Positions 10,370 to 21,760 of a stretch of 64,000 nucleotides of DNA are shown here, in pieces. Within the stretch, counting starts at the first letter, position 1. Every line of letters starts with the position of its first letter. This DNA comes from Astragalus membranaceus. Lineage: Eukaryota; Streptophyta; Magnoliopsida; Fabales; Fabaceae. The translations under genes were made by a program, and so were the position numbers. The stretch is from NCBI GenBank assembly GCA_039519185.1, contig CM076846.1, positions 147,698,605-147,762,604 on the forward strand, written 5' to 3'. The notes below the pieces were generated by a model. The model saw only the letters and a program-made list of their open reading frames with translations. It ran no database searches and was not told the DNA's origin.

Positions 10370-10880
10370 ACCTGTAACACTTTTTTGCTTCGATAGACGT
10401 GCCAAGTGCCGGACTCAGCTTTCTACATCACCAATCATATCATTTGCTACGCATTCATGTGTTTCCTTTATTCACCATAGCATTTGCATCATAGTATTAC
10501 ATTCGCATCATATTCACATTTGCATTGCATGCATCAAGAAAAGAAGCAAAATAAATAAGAAAAAAGCCAAAAGAAAAATCCGTCCATCATTCCATCAGGT
10601 TCAACACCCATGGTATACCCATTTCATTCATCATCCCACGTTCATCACATTACATGCATGACATTGTTTGCTTCGATAGATGTCCAAGTGCCGGTCTCAT
10701 CGTTGCCCCCCCCCCCAAAAAAAGAGTTTACATCACTAATCATATCTTTGTACCATGCATGGCATTCGCATCAAAGCATTACATTTGCATCACATTCAGA
10801 CTTTGCATTTCATACACTCATACCAAAGAAGAAAAAAAGAGAAAAGCCAAAAAACAAAAGGAGGAAAATTGCTCATTCCA
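10370..10880 (+). repeat. Diverged tandem duplication, ~283-bp period
   Basis: GCTTCGATAGAYGT..CCAAGTGCCGG occurs at 10387 and again at 10670, followed in both by CATCAC(C/T)AATCATAT, GCATT-rich sequence and an A-rich AAGAAAAGCCAAAA segment. Shorter echoes of the CCAAGYGC phrase continue to about 11240 and at 12740-12795. Confidence 0.6.
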
Positions 10881-11285
10881 TTACATTCATCATTAATCAG
10901 CACAATCGCATTCATATCTTATCTGCATTCACATACGTAGGTTGTCAACCTCCATGTTCCATCAACTTCAACTCACATCATCTGCCCCGCTTCATTCATC
11001 CCATCGGATGACTACCATTTCACATACCTATATTGCACGCATACATCATTCATTGCATTTTTAGGCATGCCAAATATAGATAGCTTTTCCCGTCTCAGGT
11101 AAATGCATTCATTAGGTATGTTCTAGGCAGATACGCCATGTACCAATCCCAATAGTTTGTTCCCTCAAAGTCAGTGCTCCAAGCGCTGGTCTCATCTCAC
11201 AATTCAGAGTCCCAGTACTCTTGCTGACCCCCAGTGGTCCTTCAGAGCCCAAGCGCTCCTTCAGACCGCCAATGGTCCTTCAATC

Positions 11286-12680
11286 CTGAGCCCTCTGTGC
11301 TCCTCCTGAGCCCTCTGCGCTCATCCTAAGACCTCTGCGCTCCTCCTGAGCCCTCTGTGCTCCCCCCTGAGCCCTCTGCGCTCATCCCGAGCCCTCTGTG
11401 CTCCCCCTGAGCCCTCTGCGCTCATCCTGAGCCCTCTGTGCTCCTCCTGAGCCCTCTGTGCTCCCCCCTGAGCCCTCTGCGCTCATCCTGAGCCCTCTGT
11501 GCTCCCCCTGAGCCCTCTGTGCTCCTCCTGAGCCCTCTGTGCTCCCCCTGAGCCCTCTGTGCTCCTCCTGAGCCCTCTGTGCTCCCCCCTGAGCCCTCTG
11601 CGCTCATCCTGAGCCCTCTGTGCTCCCCCTGAGCCCTCTGTGCTCCTCCTGAGCCCTCTGTGCTCCTCCTGAGCCCTCTGTGCTCCTCCTGAGCCCTCTG
11701 CGCTCACCCTGAGCCCTCTGTTCTCAGCCTGAGCCCTCTGTGCTCAGCCTGAGCCCTCTGTGCTCCTCCTGAGCCCTCTGTGCTCCTCCTGAGCCCTCTG
11801 CGCTCATCCTGAGCCCTTTGTGCTCATCCTGAGCCCTGTGCTCCTCCTGAGCCCTCTGTGCTCCTCCTGAGCCCTCTGTGCTCATCCTGAGCTCTCTGTG
11901 CTCCTCCTGAGCCCTCTGTGCTCCTCCTTAGCCCTCGGTGCTCATCCTGAGCCCTCTGTGCTCCTCCTGAGCCCTCTGTGCTCCCCCTGAGCCCTCTGTG
12001 CTCCCCCTGAGCCCTCTGCGCTCCCCCTGAGCCCTCTGTGCTCCTCCTGAGCCCTCTGTGCTCCTCCTGAGCCCTCTGTGCTCCTCCTGAGCCCTCTGCG
12101 CTCCCCCCTGAGCCCTCTGCGCTCCCCCTGAGCCCTCTGTGCTCCCTCTGAGCCCTCTGTGCTCTTCCTGAGCCCTCTGTGCTCCTCCTGAGCCCTCTGC
12201 GCTCACCCTGAGCCCTCTGTGCTCATCCTGAGCCCTCTGTGCTCCTCCTGAGCCCTCTGTGCTCCCCCTGAGCCCTCTGTGCTCCTCCTGAGCCCTCTGT
12301 GCTCCTCCTGAGCCCTCTGTGCTCCTCCAGAGCCCTCTGTGCTCCTCCTGAGCCCTCTGTGCTCCTCCTGAGCCCTCTGCGCTCATCCTGAGCCCTCTGT
12401 GCTCCTCCTGAGCCCTCTGTGCTCCTCCTGAGCCCTCTGTGCTCCTCCTGAGCCCTCTGTGCTCATCCTGAGCCCTCTGTGCTCATCCTGAGCCCTCTGT
12501 GCTCCTCCTGAGCCCTCTGTGTTCCTTCTGAGCCCTCTGTGCTCCTCCTGAGCCCTCCGCGCTCCTCCTGAGCCCTCTGTGCTCCTCCTGAGCCCTCTGC
12601 GCTCATCCTGAGCCCTCTGTGCTCATCCTGAGCCCTCTGTGCTCCTCCTGAGCCCTCTGTGCTCATCCTGAGCCCTTAGT
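11286..12680 (+). repeat. 20-bp minisatellite, about 70 units
   Basis: The consensus unit is GAGCCCTCTGTGCTCCTCCT. Variation is concentrated at two places: GTG versus GCG, and CTCCTC versus CTCATC or CTCCCC; a few units are 21 bp. The array ends 318 bp before the PPT. Tandem repeats near the 3' end of the internal region are a known habit of Ogre-type and other plant LTR elements and can seed satellites. Long minus-strand open frames here only reflect the period (three units make 20 codons). Confidence 0.95.
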
Positions 12681-12997
12681 GCTCCTTCTTTACTGCTTTC
12701 TTTACCGTGTTCTTTACCGCTTTATTTCCTGCTTTTGCACGCCAAGTGTTAAACTCACAAATCGTTGTTTTTATATTAGCACGCCAAGTGGTGATTCAAA
12801 AATCCAATCTGTTTTTGCATGCATATTGCATTTTTCATCTGACATCAACAAAAACAAAAAATGAGAAAAGAAAAAAAAAGTGGGAAAATTCGGGTTTTCC
12901 CCAAGTAGACAAAATCGGTATAATTTCTGAATTCTTTATCTTCATTTTGCCTTGGAATATGTTTCGGCCAATTCATATTCCTCGTTAAAATTCAGAT

Positions 12998-13010
12998 AAA
13001 GAGGGGCAGC
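12998..13010 (+). other. Polypurine tract
   Basis: AAAGAGGGGCAGC abuts the 3' LTR. The minus-strand element ending at 19137 has nearly the same tract (ATAAAGAGGGGCAAC), supporting a common family. Confidence 0.75.
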
Positions 13011-15645
13011 TGCCATACCCCAATTTTGTCCGGCTTAGGTCCAAACCCTAATTTTCCACACAAAAAAAATATATAATAAATTATGCATTGCATTTTGGGT
13101 CCTAGAAACCATTCCAAAGTTTTTGAAATCATTTTTAGGTTTAGAATGCACGTTTTGAGAAATTAGGGTCAAAAAGGGCATTTTGGTCATTTCTCACAAA
13201 AGGGTCTATAAAAATAATTTTTGCAATAAGCCTCATGCATCAAAATTAGGGTTTTTGAAAATATGTTATGCATGCATGGCAAGCTTTGGAAAATATTTTA
13301 TGCATGCATGGCAAAAACCTAAAAACAATTTTGTGGAAACCAAGAATCGATTTATAGTATATTCATAGGCCTTGAAATCGATTGTCAAGCCATCCCATAG
13401 GCCATGAATCGATTCCTAATTGTCTTAACTAAGTGAAGAATCGATTTTCACCTATGATAGATGTCCTGAAAATCGATTTCCTTCTTGTTACATAGGCCTT
13501 GAAATCGATTGTCAAGCCATCCCATAGGCCATGAATCGATTCCTAATTGTTTTAACTAAGTGAAGAATCGATTTTCACCTATGATAGATGTCCTGAAAAT
13601 CGATTTCCTTCTTGTTACATAGGCCTTGGAATCGATTGTCAAGCCATCCCATAGGCCATGAATCGATTCCTAATTGTTTTAACTAAGTGAAGAATCGATT
13701 TTCACCTATGATAGATGTCCTGAAAATCGATTTCCTTCTTGTTACATAGGCCTTGGAATCGATTGTCAAGCCATCCCATAGGCCATGAATCGATTCCTAA
13801 TTGTTTTAACTAAGTGAAGAATCGATTTTCACCTATGATAGATGTCCTGAAAATCGATTCCTACTTGTTTTCAAAGAGCAAAGAATCGATTCCCATGTTT
13901 TCCAAAGAATAAAGAATCGATTCCTCACTATTTCAACTATCCAAAGAATCGACTCTTGAGGCTTCTAAAATGATAAGAATCGATTCATCTATATTTTAAC
14001 TACAATCAACAATCGATTCTTACATGTCATTAAGATGTTTTTCAGATCTACGCTTTCCTAAAGCCTATAAATAGGCAGCCTCAAGTCACTCTTGACACGG
14101 ATTTTTTTTCACGAGATCAGAGAAGACAATTTTCGCAAATCTCACTTCCAGAAACCCATTTCTTTTGCGAAATCTCTCTTTAGAAAAAAAACTCTTCTAC
14201 GCTTTATTGTTTGCTCTATTCGTTCCGCTGGTCCGTCTGAGCTGATCTTCTGCAAGAGTTAGCTGGGGTTACGTTCTTCAAAGTTGTAATACCTGCCTTC
14301 ATTCGAGGTATTTCGGTCTTTACATTTGTTAATATTTAATTATTGTGATCCGTGCCAAAATTGCCCCCTCTTTGAGAAATCGTTGCTCACATATTCCTTA
14401 GTTTAATCAAAATCATACTGGCATGTTTAGTCTTGATTAAATATTCAACATATGCATGATTTCGTGATTATTGAATGTGCTTGAACTTTTGTAATCAATC
14501 ATTGATAGTACCTTCACCCTTTTTTCCAAAAAAAATCTCTCAAACGCTATTCCAATTAGTACGAGTTACTAGTGACTATCACTCAAAGCCTTGGCTTGTT
14601 TGATTGTCATGAACGCCATTAAGGGTTATTAGTAATGATCACTCAAAGCCTTTGCTTGCTTGATCGTTATGAAAGCTCTCCCCCTTTCAAACCCCTTCAA
14701 AAACATTTTCATTAGAACTACGTCGCTTTGATTCCCATTTGGGATACGTAGGAGCGAGTCACGTTCTCGTCAAGCGCAACAAATAAAAATCCTTTTCGCA
14801 ACCATAAACAAATCATTTTCATAAAACAAACAAAAGGAATCATTTTCAAACCCATTGTCGCTAGTAGCTCATCAGAGCCTTTGTTCGTTTAGCTATTAGT
14901 AGCAATGTCCTTTTTTCATAAGAATAATAAACGATGATCCATCATAACCTTTGTTAGTTTGATCATCGTACAAATCAAATCTCTTTCGAAAATCACTTCC
15001 AAAAAAGATAATAAAAAACGAGTTGTTATCAATAGTCCATCAGAACCTTTGTTCGTTTGACTAGCGGTACAACTCTCTCTTTTTGAGTATTTAGTAGTGA
15101 TTCATATTCATAGCCTCTGCTAGTTTAATCATTCACTAAGACTCGTCCTATTTCAAAAAAAAACTCACCAAAAAAGATAAAAAACAAAAACTCTTCAAAA
15201 AGACAACCAAGAACTACGTAGCTTTGATTTCTCCATCGCACCGGGAGATACGTAGGAGCGGGCCATGTCCCGTCAAGCACTTTTTCTAAAAACCCTTCTT
15301 TTTCCCCCCTTTCTCACCAAAAATAAAATTTTCATTAAGTTTTCCCATTCATCTTCAAACAAGAAATAAATAGGCAAATCTAGGTATTTTTCAAATCAAA
15401 CGTTAAAACCACACATTTAATTAGAGGTTCCCTTTCGGTAGAAAGGACGTGCGCGGTGCTAACACCTTCCTCGCACGTAATCGACCCCCGAACCTATATC
15501 TCTAGTTTTCAAAAGACCATCCGCCTTGTCCAAAAGACCTTTTTTCAATGTTTTGGTCTTAAAATTAAAATATTGGTGGCGGCTCCAAAATTTTTCCACG
15601 TTGTACATTGAGAAACCCAAACCGGGGATTTTTCGGGGTGCAACA
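13011..15645 (+). repeat. 3' LTR of the Ogre-like element (2635 bp)
   Basis: It runs from TGCCATACCCC to GGTGCAACA and lacks the MITE. It keeps all four 127-bp repeats (13364-13871), the TATA box (14066) and the stem-loops (about 14575-15140), so it preserves the intact right arm of the sixth stem-loop. One AATCGATT is intact at about 13916 where the 5' copy reads AATCAATT. Confidence 0.92.
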
Positions 15646-17005
15646 ATTAGCATATATCAGTTCTGAAATCCTAGGGTCGGGAAAAACTAAAGTTTTATGT
15701 GCACAGTCCAAAAGGATATGGTTAGAAGATAACCAATCCGTGCCTAAAATCACATCTAGTTACATTAAAGGCAAACATATCAAATCAACAAGAAATCTCC
15801 TATCATGGATAACAATAGGACGGTTTAAACACACAGAATTTGCCACTATAGGTTTAGCAGTTGGAGCAGAAACGATCAAATCAAAAGGCAATGATGTAAC
15901 TGGTAAATTCAAATCTTTCACTCTATCCAAAGAGATAAAAGAATGGGTTGCTCACAATTCCTTGTATAAGATCTTCAAATTGAGAAGCCCCAACACCGCT
16001 TATGGTGTAAACTCTTCCTTTTATTTTTGGCCTTTCAGCTCTCATATTGCACACCACTGGTTCAACTTTATGATCAATGCAATCCTTCACCATGTGTCCC
16101 ATTTTTCCACATCTGAAACATACCATTCCCCTCATGGGACAAGTGTCAGTCAAATGGTCTTGTTTTCCACTTTTGAAACATCGTCGAGTGGGTCCTGGAT
16201 TTTGATTCCTAATTGGTCCACCTCCAAAAGCAGATGCTATCGGACGATATGGTTGTTGATTCTGATTATTCCACGATGGTCGGGAATAAGGCTTTTTGTA
16301 CGGCTGTTTCCCTTTCTGCATTTTCCACAAGCGGTTGAAATTGCCGAATTTCGAGTGGTAAGACTGACTCTTTGATGTTAAGTCTCAGTCCTCCTTCAAA
16401 TCTTTCACATAGCCAATCTTCATCAACCTGATCTTGAAAGAAACAAAAATACTTTGCCAGCGACTCAAACTTTGCCGCGTATTCTCCGACCGTCATTCCT
16501 CCTTGTTTCAGAATCAGGAACTCTTGTTCCTTTGCAGTCCTAGCACTTCTAGAAAAATATTTGTCTAACAATTTAGCACGAAATACCTCCCATGTAACTT
16601 CCTGGTTATTGGCTTCGACTATCTGTCGGGCTCCTCTCCACCAATATTCTGCATCTCCAAGCAGCAGGTAAGATGCATAACTAACCTTTGCTTCATTTGA
16701 GCATCTTAGCACCGTGAAAGTTTTCTCGATCTCTTGAAGCCATAAGTTAGCTTTCTATGGTTCTGTTTCTCCATGAAATTGGGGACGGTCATGACGTCTA
16801 AAGTCAACCAAACCTTTAGACTCAACAGCTTGCTCCTCCCTTTGTTGTTTGCGAATATCTCTCTGATTCCTCGCAGCAGTTTGTTGTGCAATGGATATTG
16901 CCATGTCAGCAATAACTTGTATAGCCCTATCCATATGTTATTCAGAACTTTGATGTTACCACCATCAGTATTCTCAGAATCTAATTGTGTATTTCTACGA
17001 GCCAT
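15646..17005 (-). pseudogene. Ty3/gypsy (Tekay-like) gag and protease, broken
   Basis: The start codon is at 17005 (MARRNTQLDSEN). Gag continues with a capsid region (16712-16320: YWWRGAR, VGEYAAKFESLAKYF) and two CCHC knuckles near 16200-16080; the second (CFRCGKMGHMVKDC) is canonical, the first has lost a Cys (CFKSGKQ). The protease C-terminus is seen at 15753-15690 (ILGTDWLSSNHILLDC), but its D-T-G triad is not readable near 15945. At least one frameshift near 16940, a TAG near 16755 and later stops break it. The gene is cut at 15646 by the Ogre-like element and resumes at 2960. Confidence 0.85.
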
Positions 17006-17229
17006 TGAATTTCTAAAAGGCAATACTAGTCAGAACCTAATAAGAAAACAACTCACAGAGTTCACACAACAAAAACACAACATACCTAAAACCCAACAAA
17101 CAACGTGCACTTAAATATTTTATAAGAGTTCTCAAGACTAGTACGTACTACTAAGATTAAACATATCTTAAGTCAGATTAAATCCTAAACAACTTCACAT
17201 TCCTCTTGAAGAAATTCGATCTTGTTGAA
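17006..17229 (-). other. Leader of the gypsy gag, no gene
   Basis: On the minus strand this precedes the gag start. I found no tRNA-iMet PBS (TGGTATCAGAGC on the minus strand) between here and 19140, so the gypsy element appears truncated at its 5' side. Confidence 0.4.
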
Positions 17230-19137
17230 TTGGGTTGATGACTTGTGAATTGGGTTTATAAACAGGGGGCGGTGTATGATCAAAACATGGGGGTGCGAAC
17301 AGTAATCTGTTGTTTTTAATTTTTAAAAGAAAAATTAAAAGCAAATATATAAGGCAACAAGCTGGATTTGTGAACCCTAATTTCGCAACTCTCCCTCCTA
17401 GCGTCGCATCACCACATTCAGGAGAGAGAAAGAGTGATTTGCAGAGAGAAAAGAGAGAGGAGGGAGGAGAGAGAATGAAAGGGAATGAAAGAGAATGGGA
17501 GGGAGGAAGCCACACAGTGTTGCTGCGACGGCGGTTGGGCCGTTCTGCTCCCAGTGAAGAGCGTTGGGACGGTGACGGCGACGACGACGTGCTTGTGAGG
17601 AAGAGCACGCGAACGATGGAGGAACCGTGACTGCCGACGACGCGTTTGGAGGACAATAGTGCTACGCGAACTCACGGTGGCGTGAATGGAGCATGCGGTG
17701 TTCGTGACGAGGGGAAGACGAAGGTGGTGCGTTTGGGGGGAACGACCACCGTCTACGGTGGTCGGAGCTAAAAGGGTAAGTTTTCCGATTTTGTATTTTT
17801 TTCTGTTTCTCTTCCCTTCTACTCCTAGTTCAGATTTTTGTTTTCCTAATCCTAATTTGTAATTTGCTTGTGTTCAATGAAAACCCTAATTTTCAACCTG
17901 TGACTTATCTTTTCCTAAACCCTAATTTTGATGCAAAAACCATAATACTCTACACTCCTAGTTTCTGATTTTTCATCATGTCTTGATCTTTTATTTCGAA
18001 CTTCTTTGATTATCTGTATTCTCGTCTTAATCTACACTATAATTTTTCCTACAACAAATAGAGTTACAGTTTTTTGCTGTTTATATTCACTGTCTTTTGT
18101 AATAATAAAAACAGGAACTTGTATTATACTCACGCGTCAAAATCTGTTTGTAATATAGTATTTCATGCATATCCTATTTGCATTATTTGTATTAAGGACA
18201 AAACATACTGATTTATGCACCAATAACCAATAACAATTTATGCGCATATTTTTAGCATCTAGATATACATGAATACCAACCTGGTTTCCAGCTTCTGAAA
18301 AATCTTCTGTTTGCTGCTGCTTGCTGCTTGCTGCTACTACTGCTGCTTATTATTCATTGTTCTGGATTTTTAGGGATTTGGATGATTAGGGTTTCAGTGT
18401 AAGACCCTAATCTTTTGCTCTGAATTTCTGTCTATTCCTGTCTGAATCAAGCTTGTTTATATAGGCAAATTTTAGGGTTTTTGAATCAATTTTCTGATTC
18501 TTCTCCATCTTTTGTTTCCTATTTTGCAGGTTTTGGGCTTAGGTTGGAGAAGGTGGGTGCTTGGTGAGCAAGAAAAGGGGCTAGGGTTCAGCTGCTGTTT
18601 TTCTTTGGACTGAGGCACCCCCTTTTTGTTTCTTTTCTATTTTTATGTATTTTCGGATTTTATGTTTTTTTTTTGTATTTTTGGGTTTTTATTTTTTGTA
18701 TTTTCGGACTTTTTGTAATATTGTAATATTTTTTAATTCTGATTTTATTTTATTATTATTCTTTTTATGGCTTTTTGATCAAAAGGGCTAAATTAGGTCC
18801 AAAATACCGGACACAGACCCATTTATTAAATCTGGCCCAAAAGTTAGATGTAGGCCCAAACGACCCAAAACATTAGACTAAAGCCCGCTTATTAAAAACT
18901 GGTTCAAAATATTAAGCGTAAGCCCAATTAGACAAGCTACGAAGATCAGGCCCAAAAGGTTGGACATAGGCCCAATTGGAAAAACCCCCAAAAATCTAGC
19001 CCAAAATGTTGGACATAGGCCCAATTGGACAGTTCGGTCCAAATTAAAACAAAACAGTGCTCGAAATTCCATGGACTTGTGACACGGGGGGCTAAAACAA
19101 TTGCGATAAAAAGATCGGACAAAATTGGGGTATAACA
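17230..19137 (-). repeat. Minus-strand Ogre-type LTR region, far boundary unresolved
   Basis: On the minus strand the sequence begins TGTTATACCCCAATTTTGTCC at 19137, directly after a purine tract, matching the LTR start of the element at 2961. Its first 300 bases hold about five diverged copies of a ~50-bp repeat containing GGGCCTATGTCC (18836-19030). Further left are T-rich stretches (18620-18780) and a purine-rich block (17400-17490) that may belong to something else. The LTR end could not be placed. Confidence 0.45.
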
Positions 19138-19152
19138 GTTGCCCCTCTTTAT
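19138..19152 (-). other. Polypurine tract of the minus-strand Ogre-type element
   Basis: On the minus strand the tract reads ATAAAGAGGGGCAAC, next to the LTR start. The internal sequence continues rightward at 19153-19318 and, after the solo LTR, 21722-21760. Confidence 0.7.
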
Positions 19153-20393
19153 TTATATTTTACTAGAAAAGGTGAATGGTTTTCGAATTTTCGTAGTAGA
19201 AATACAAATAAAGATAGAGTAGACGCTAATTTTGTCCGCTTAGGGGGAAGATGAGTTAAGGAAATGAGGGACGATTAACACTTGGCGTGTTAACCGAGAA
19301 CAAAAAAGAATGATCACTGGGGATGTAACACCCCGATATTTCTAGCTTGTAGAAATACCAAAGTGCATCACTTGGCATACATTAGAGTAACTTTCTGTTA
19401 TTGAAATTTGAACACAACTAAAAACTTTCGATAAATAATTATCAAATGGTTCCATGAACCTCATTAAACTTAACCAAGTACTTAAGTCTCATGACTTAAA
19501 ACTTATACAATCCTGGTGTTCAATACCCAAAACATAGGTAGCGAAAACGATTTACAACTGTTAGCAAGTAATAGTTATACAATCGGTAATACAAAGACAA
19601 CAAAAGGGATAAGGCATAAACTTAAAACTGCTTTCTCCGATAACTCCGTGAGTCACCTCGGCTAACTGTGTTTCTTGGCCTTTGCTTTCCCCCGTTTCTC
19701 TGTAAAAACCACAATAATAAAGGGTGAGATAAACATTATCTCAGTAAGTCCTATCGAGACCCCTTACTAACTCTAGCGGTTCATTATGCATCATTTTAAT
19801 CATAGTCCGAGTCTGGATAACTACGTGCAATATTTTATTCGTAGCCCAAGTCTGGATAGCTACATGTAACATTCGTAACCCAAGTCTGGATAGCTACGTG
19901 TCACATTTCATACTAACACAACACCTCGAGCCACCTTATTCGGTTTCTTTATCGGCTTTTGGTGAACCCAATCCACTCTCACTGGTGGGCAAACAAAGAA
20001 GGGGCCTAGGTTATGGGAATCATGACTTCCCTCCCCTAGTGTGCTATCACAGAGGTCGTCACCTCAATTAATTTAATTATTAAGCGGTTACCAAAACTGT
20101 AGCGGAACATCAAGCCCGTTTCATTAAGTTCATATATAAGTGGTTACCAAAACCGTAGTGGAACTCCAAGTCCATTTCATTAACATATGTTATAAATTCT
20201 CACTCACGAACCCTACTCGGTATCGTCATTTATCACAATTCAAAGAATTCATATAACATCATTCATACCAATGCATTTTCAACGAATTACGGTTTATTCA
20301 TCAATATATATAGTTTTAGGAAGGGATTAGAATAGGTTTGGAATCAGTTAGGAAGGGTTTGGACACATTTTAAAAATTGGGACAGAAAGATCA

Positions 20394-20499
20394 GCACGAG
20401 TCGTGCTAAAATTAGCACGGGTCGTGCTGACTTATCAGCATTTAAAATCTGTGACAGAAAGATCAGCACGGGTCGTGCCAAAATCAGCACGGGTCGTGC
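20394..20499. other. Four GCACG-GGT-CGTGC palindromes, two plus two
   Basis: Copies at 20394-20406, 20415-20427, 20466-20478 and 20487-20499. The first has AGT in the centre. The pairs are 21 bp apart start to start. The same layout recurs at 22464-22571, 28968-29060 and, with other letters, 47782-47894. Confidence 0.85.
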
Positions 20500-21202
20500 T
20501 GACTTATCAGCATTTCTAAAAATCCTGTTTTCGTGTGAAATTCCCATTTCGATCGATTCTGAAACTTATTCCGATCGATACCCAACTTAACCTTCATTGT
20601 TTCAGTATCAAACAACTACATTTCCAGTCCAACACACATCATCAAACAACATTCATTTATCATTAATCAATCATCACATTCGAATATCAAAATGCATAAG
20701 TTCGTAAATACGGTTTTCGACTCGATTCTTTTTGAAACAAAACGCGAAGCACAATAATTCAGACACATGCAAACTCAGTATCGAAAAACATCCCTAAGCG
20801 AGTATAGAACTCACCGGTTGCGATGAAAATCGCAAAATGCCGAGACTTCTATGAATCCGAATGAACCGTAACACAAACTATCCCAGAGTCGCTCCAAATA
20901 CCTCTAAAACCGAAGCAAAGGTTCCCAATAACTTAGACCTCGAATTCAGCAACAGAAATTCCTTCTAATCTACTCCAATCTTCAATGTGGATGTTCAGTT
21001 ACCTTAATATTGCTCTAGGTTCAACATGCAAGCTACATTCAGTTCCTAGGATACATTTTTGGCTATTTTGAGCTTGAGGCTCTACAATGGTGAAATGAGA
21101 TGGATGAGAGTGTTAGTTCTGAAATTGGTATCACTAGGTAGAGGAGGCGAAATGTGTCTGAATGGTGGAATTAGATGAAACATGCATCAACACTTCATGG
21201 AG

Positions 21203-21209
<7 letters not shown>

Positions 21210-21240
<31 letters not shown>
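21210..21240 (+). repeat. (TC)n microsatellite in the solo LTR
   Basis: About 15 TC units. On the sense (minus) strand this is a GA tract, as in the LTR at 27615-27640. Confidence 0.9.
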
Positions 21241-21241
<1 letters not shown>

Positions 21242-21760
21242 ACTTCTCCCTCATTTCTTTCTTCAGATTTTTCTGTTTCAGCTGGAAATGAGGTAGTGTT
21301 GGTGTGTTTTGCTGACTTAGTGAGAAGGGGAAACATGACTTAGCTGAAGGAATTCATTTAAGTGGTGGAAAAGACCAAAACACCTTTGGTTCACTAATCC
21401 CCTCTTAAACTCTACTTAATTCATTTCTAATTGCATTTTCAACCAATCATTTATACAATAATTAAATAAAGTATATAGGTGTGTAAGATGAGAGATGGGT
21501 CAGCTGAACTCATTAATGGGTGACAAGACGGAAATACCCCTATCCTAGTATCTTCACTTAAAATCCCAATTCGCTCCCCCAATCAATCAACAATTCAAGC
21601 ACTAATATAATTTAGCACACAAGCAAACATACTTCACTTAATCAATTTTGCTAATAAATTAACTAGACCTCTTGTTAATTTTAACAAATGAAGTTAACTA
21701 GATTGGGGATGTTACAGGGGATCTGAAAGAGCACTTGGGATCTAAGGGAGTACCGGGGCT

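Larger units (their letters stand above)
5941..11285 (+). other. Non-coding internal region of the Ogre-like element
   Basis: No frame beyond ~150 codons and no TE domain is visible. The composition is uneven: pyrimidine-rich (6010-6230), a mixed stretch with one more LTR-like stem-loop (6454-6498), A-rich runs (8100-8500, 8900-9030), several short TTGGGGCA(A/G)-type phrases around 9330-9620 that recall the PPT, and CATTCGCATT-like low-complexity sequence (7440-7560, 10000-11060). It may serve for packaging or replication in trans, but nothing in the sequence proves that. Confidence 0.6.
2961..15645 (+). mobile_element. Complete Ogre-like LTR retrotransposon without gag or pol (non-autonomous)
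   Basis: Two nearly identical LTRs (2961-5919 and 13011-15645) flank a 7.1-kb internal region. The 5-bp duplication ATTAG sits at 2956-2960 and 15646-15650, and the interrupted gypsy reading frame resumes in phase across it. A tRNA-Arg-type PBS follows the 5' LTR and a purine tract precedes the 3' LTR. No capsid, protease, RT or integrase is readable in any frame, so mobility would need a partner in trans. By eye I counted about twenty substitutions between the LTRs, mostly transitions, plus one MITE and a 1-bp A-run difference: a young insertion. The Ogre-like call is from the PBS, the LTR start and the large LTR size. Confidence 0.88.
19324..21716 (-). repeat. Solo LTR, chromovirus type (2393 bp)
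   Basis: On the plus strand it runs from TGTAACACCCCGATATTTC to GGGGATGTTACA, with perfect GGGGA duplications at 19319-19323 and 21717-21721. The plus-strand start resembles the reverse complement of the LTR end at 23680-23695, so it is a minus-strand copy of a related family. It has no internal region: the usual outcome of LTR-LTR recombination. It holds four palindromes (20394-20499) and a (TC)15 run. Confidence 0.88.

Noticed and set aside
11422..12666. Minus-strand open frames up to 152 codons in the minisatellite
   Set aside because: The 20-bp unit lacks stops, so every frame reads a 20-residue repeat; no start context, no non-repeat sequence, and the same peptide in three frames.
15608..16375. 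255-codon open frame on the plus strand
   Set aside because: It lies antisense to the gypsy gag and protease, whose knuckles and capsid motifs are clear on the minus strand.
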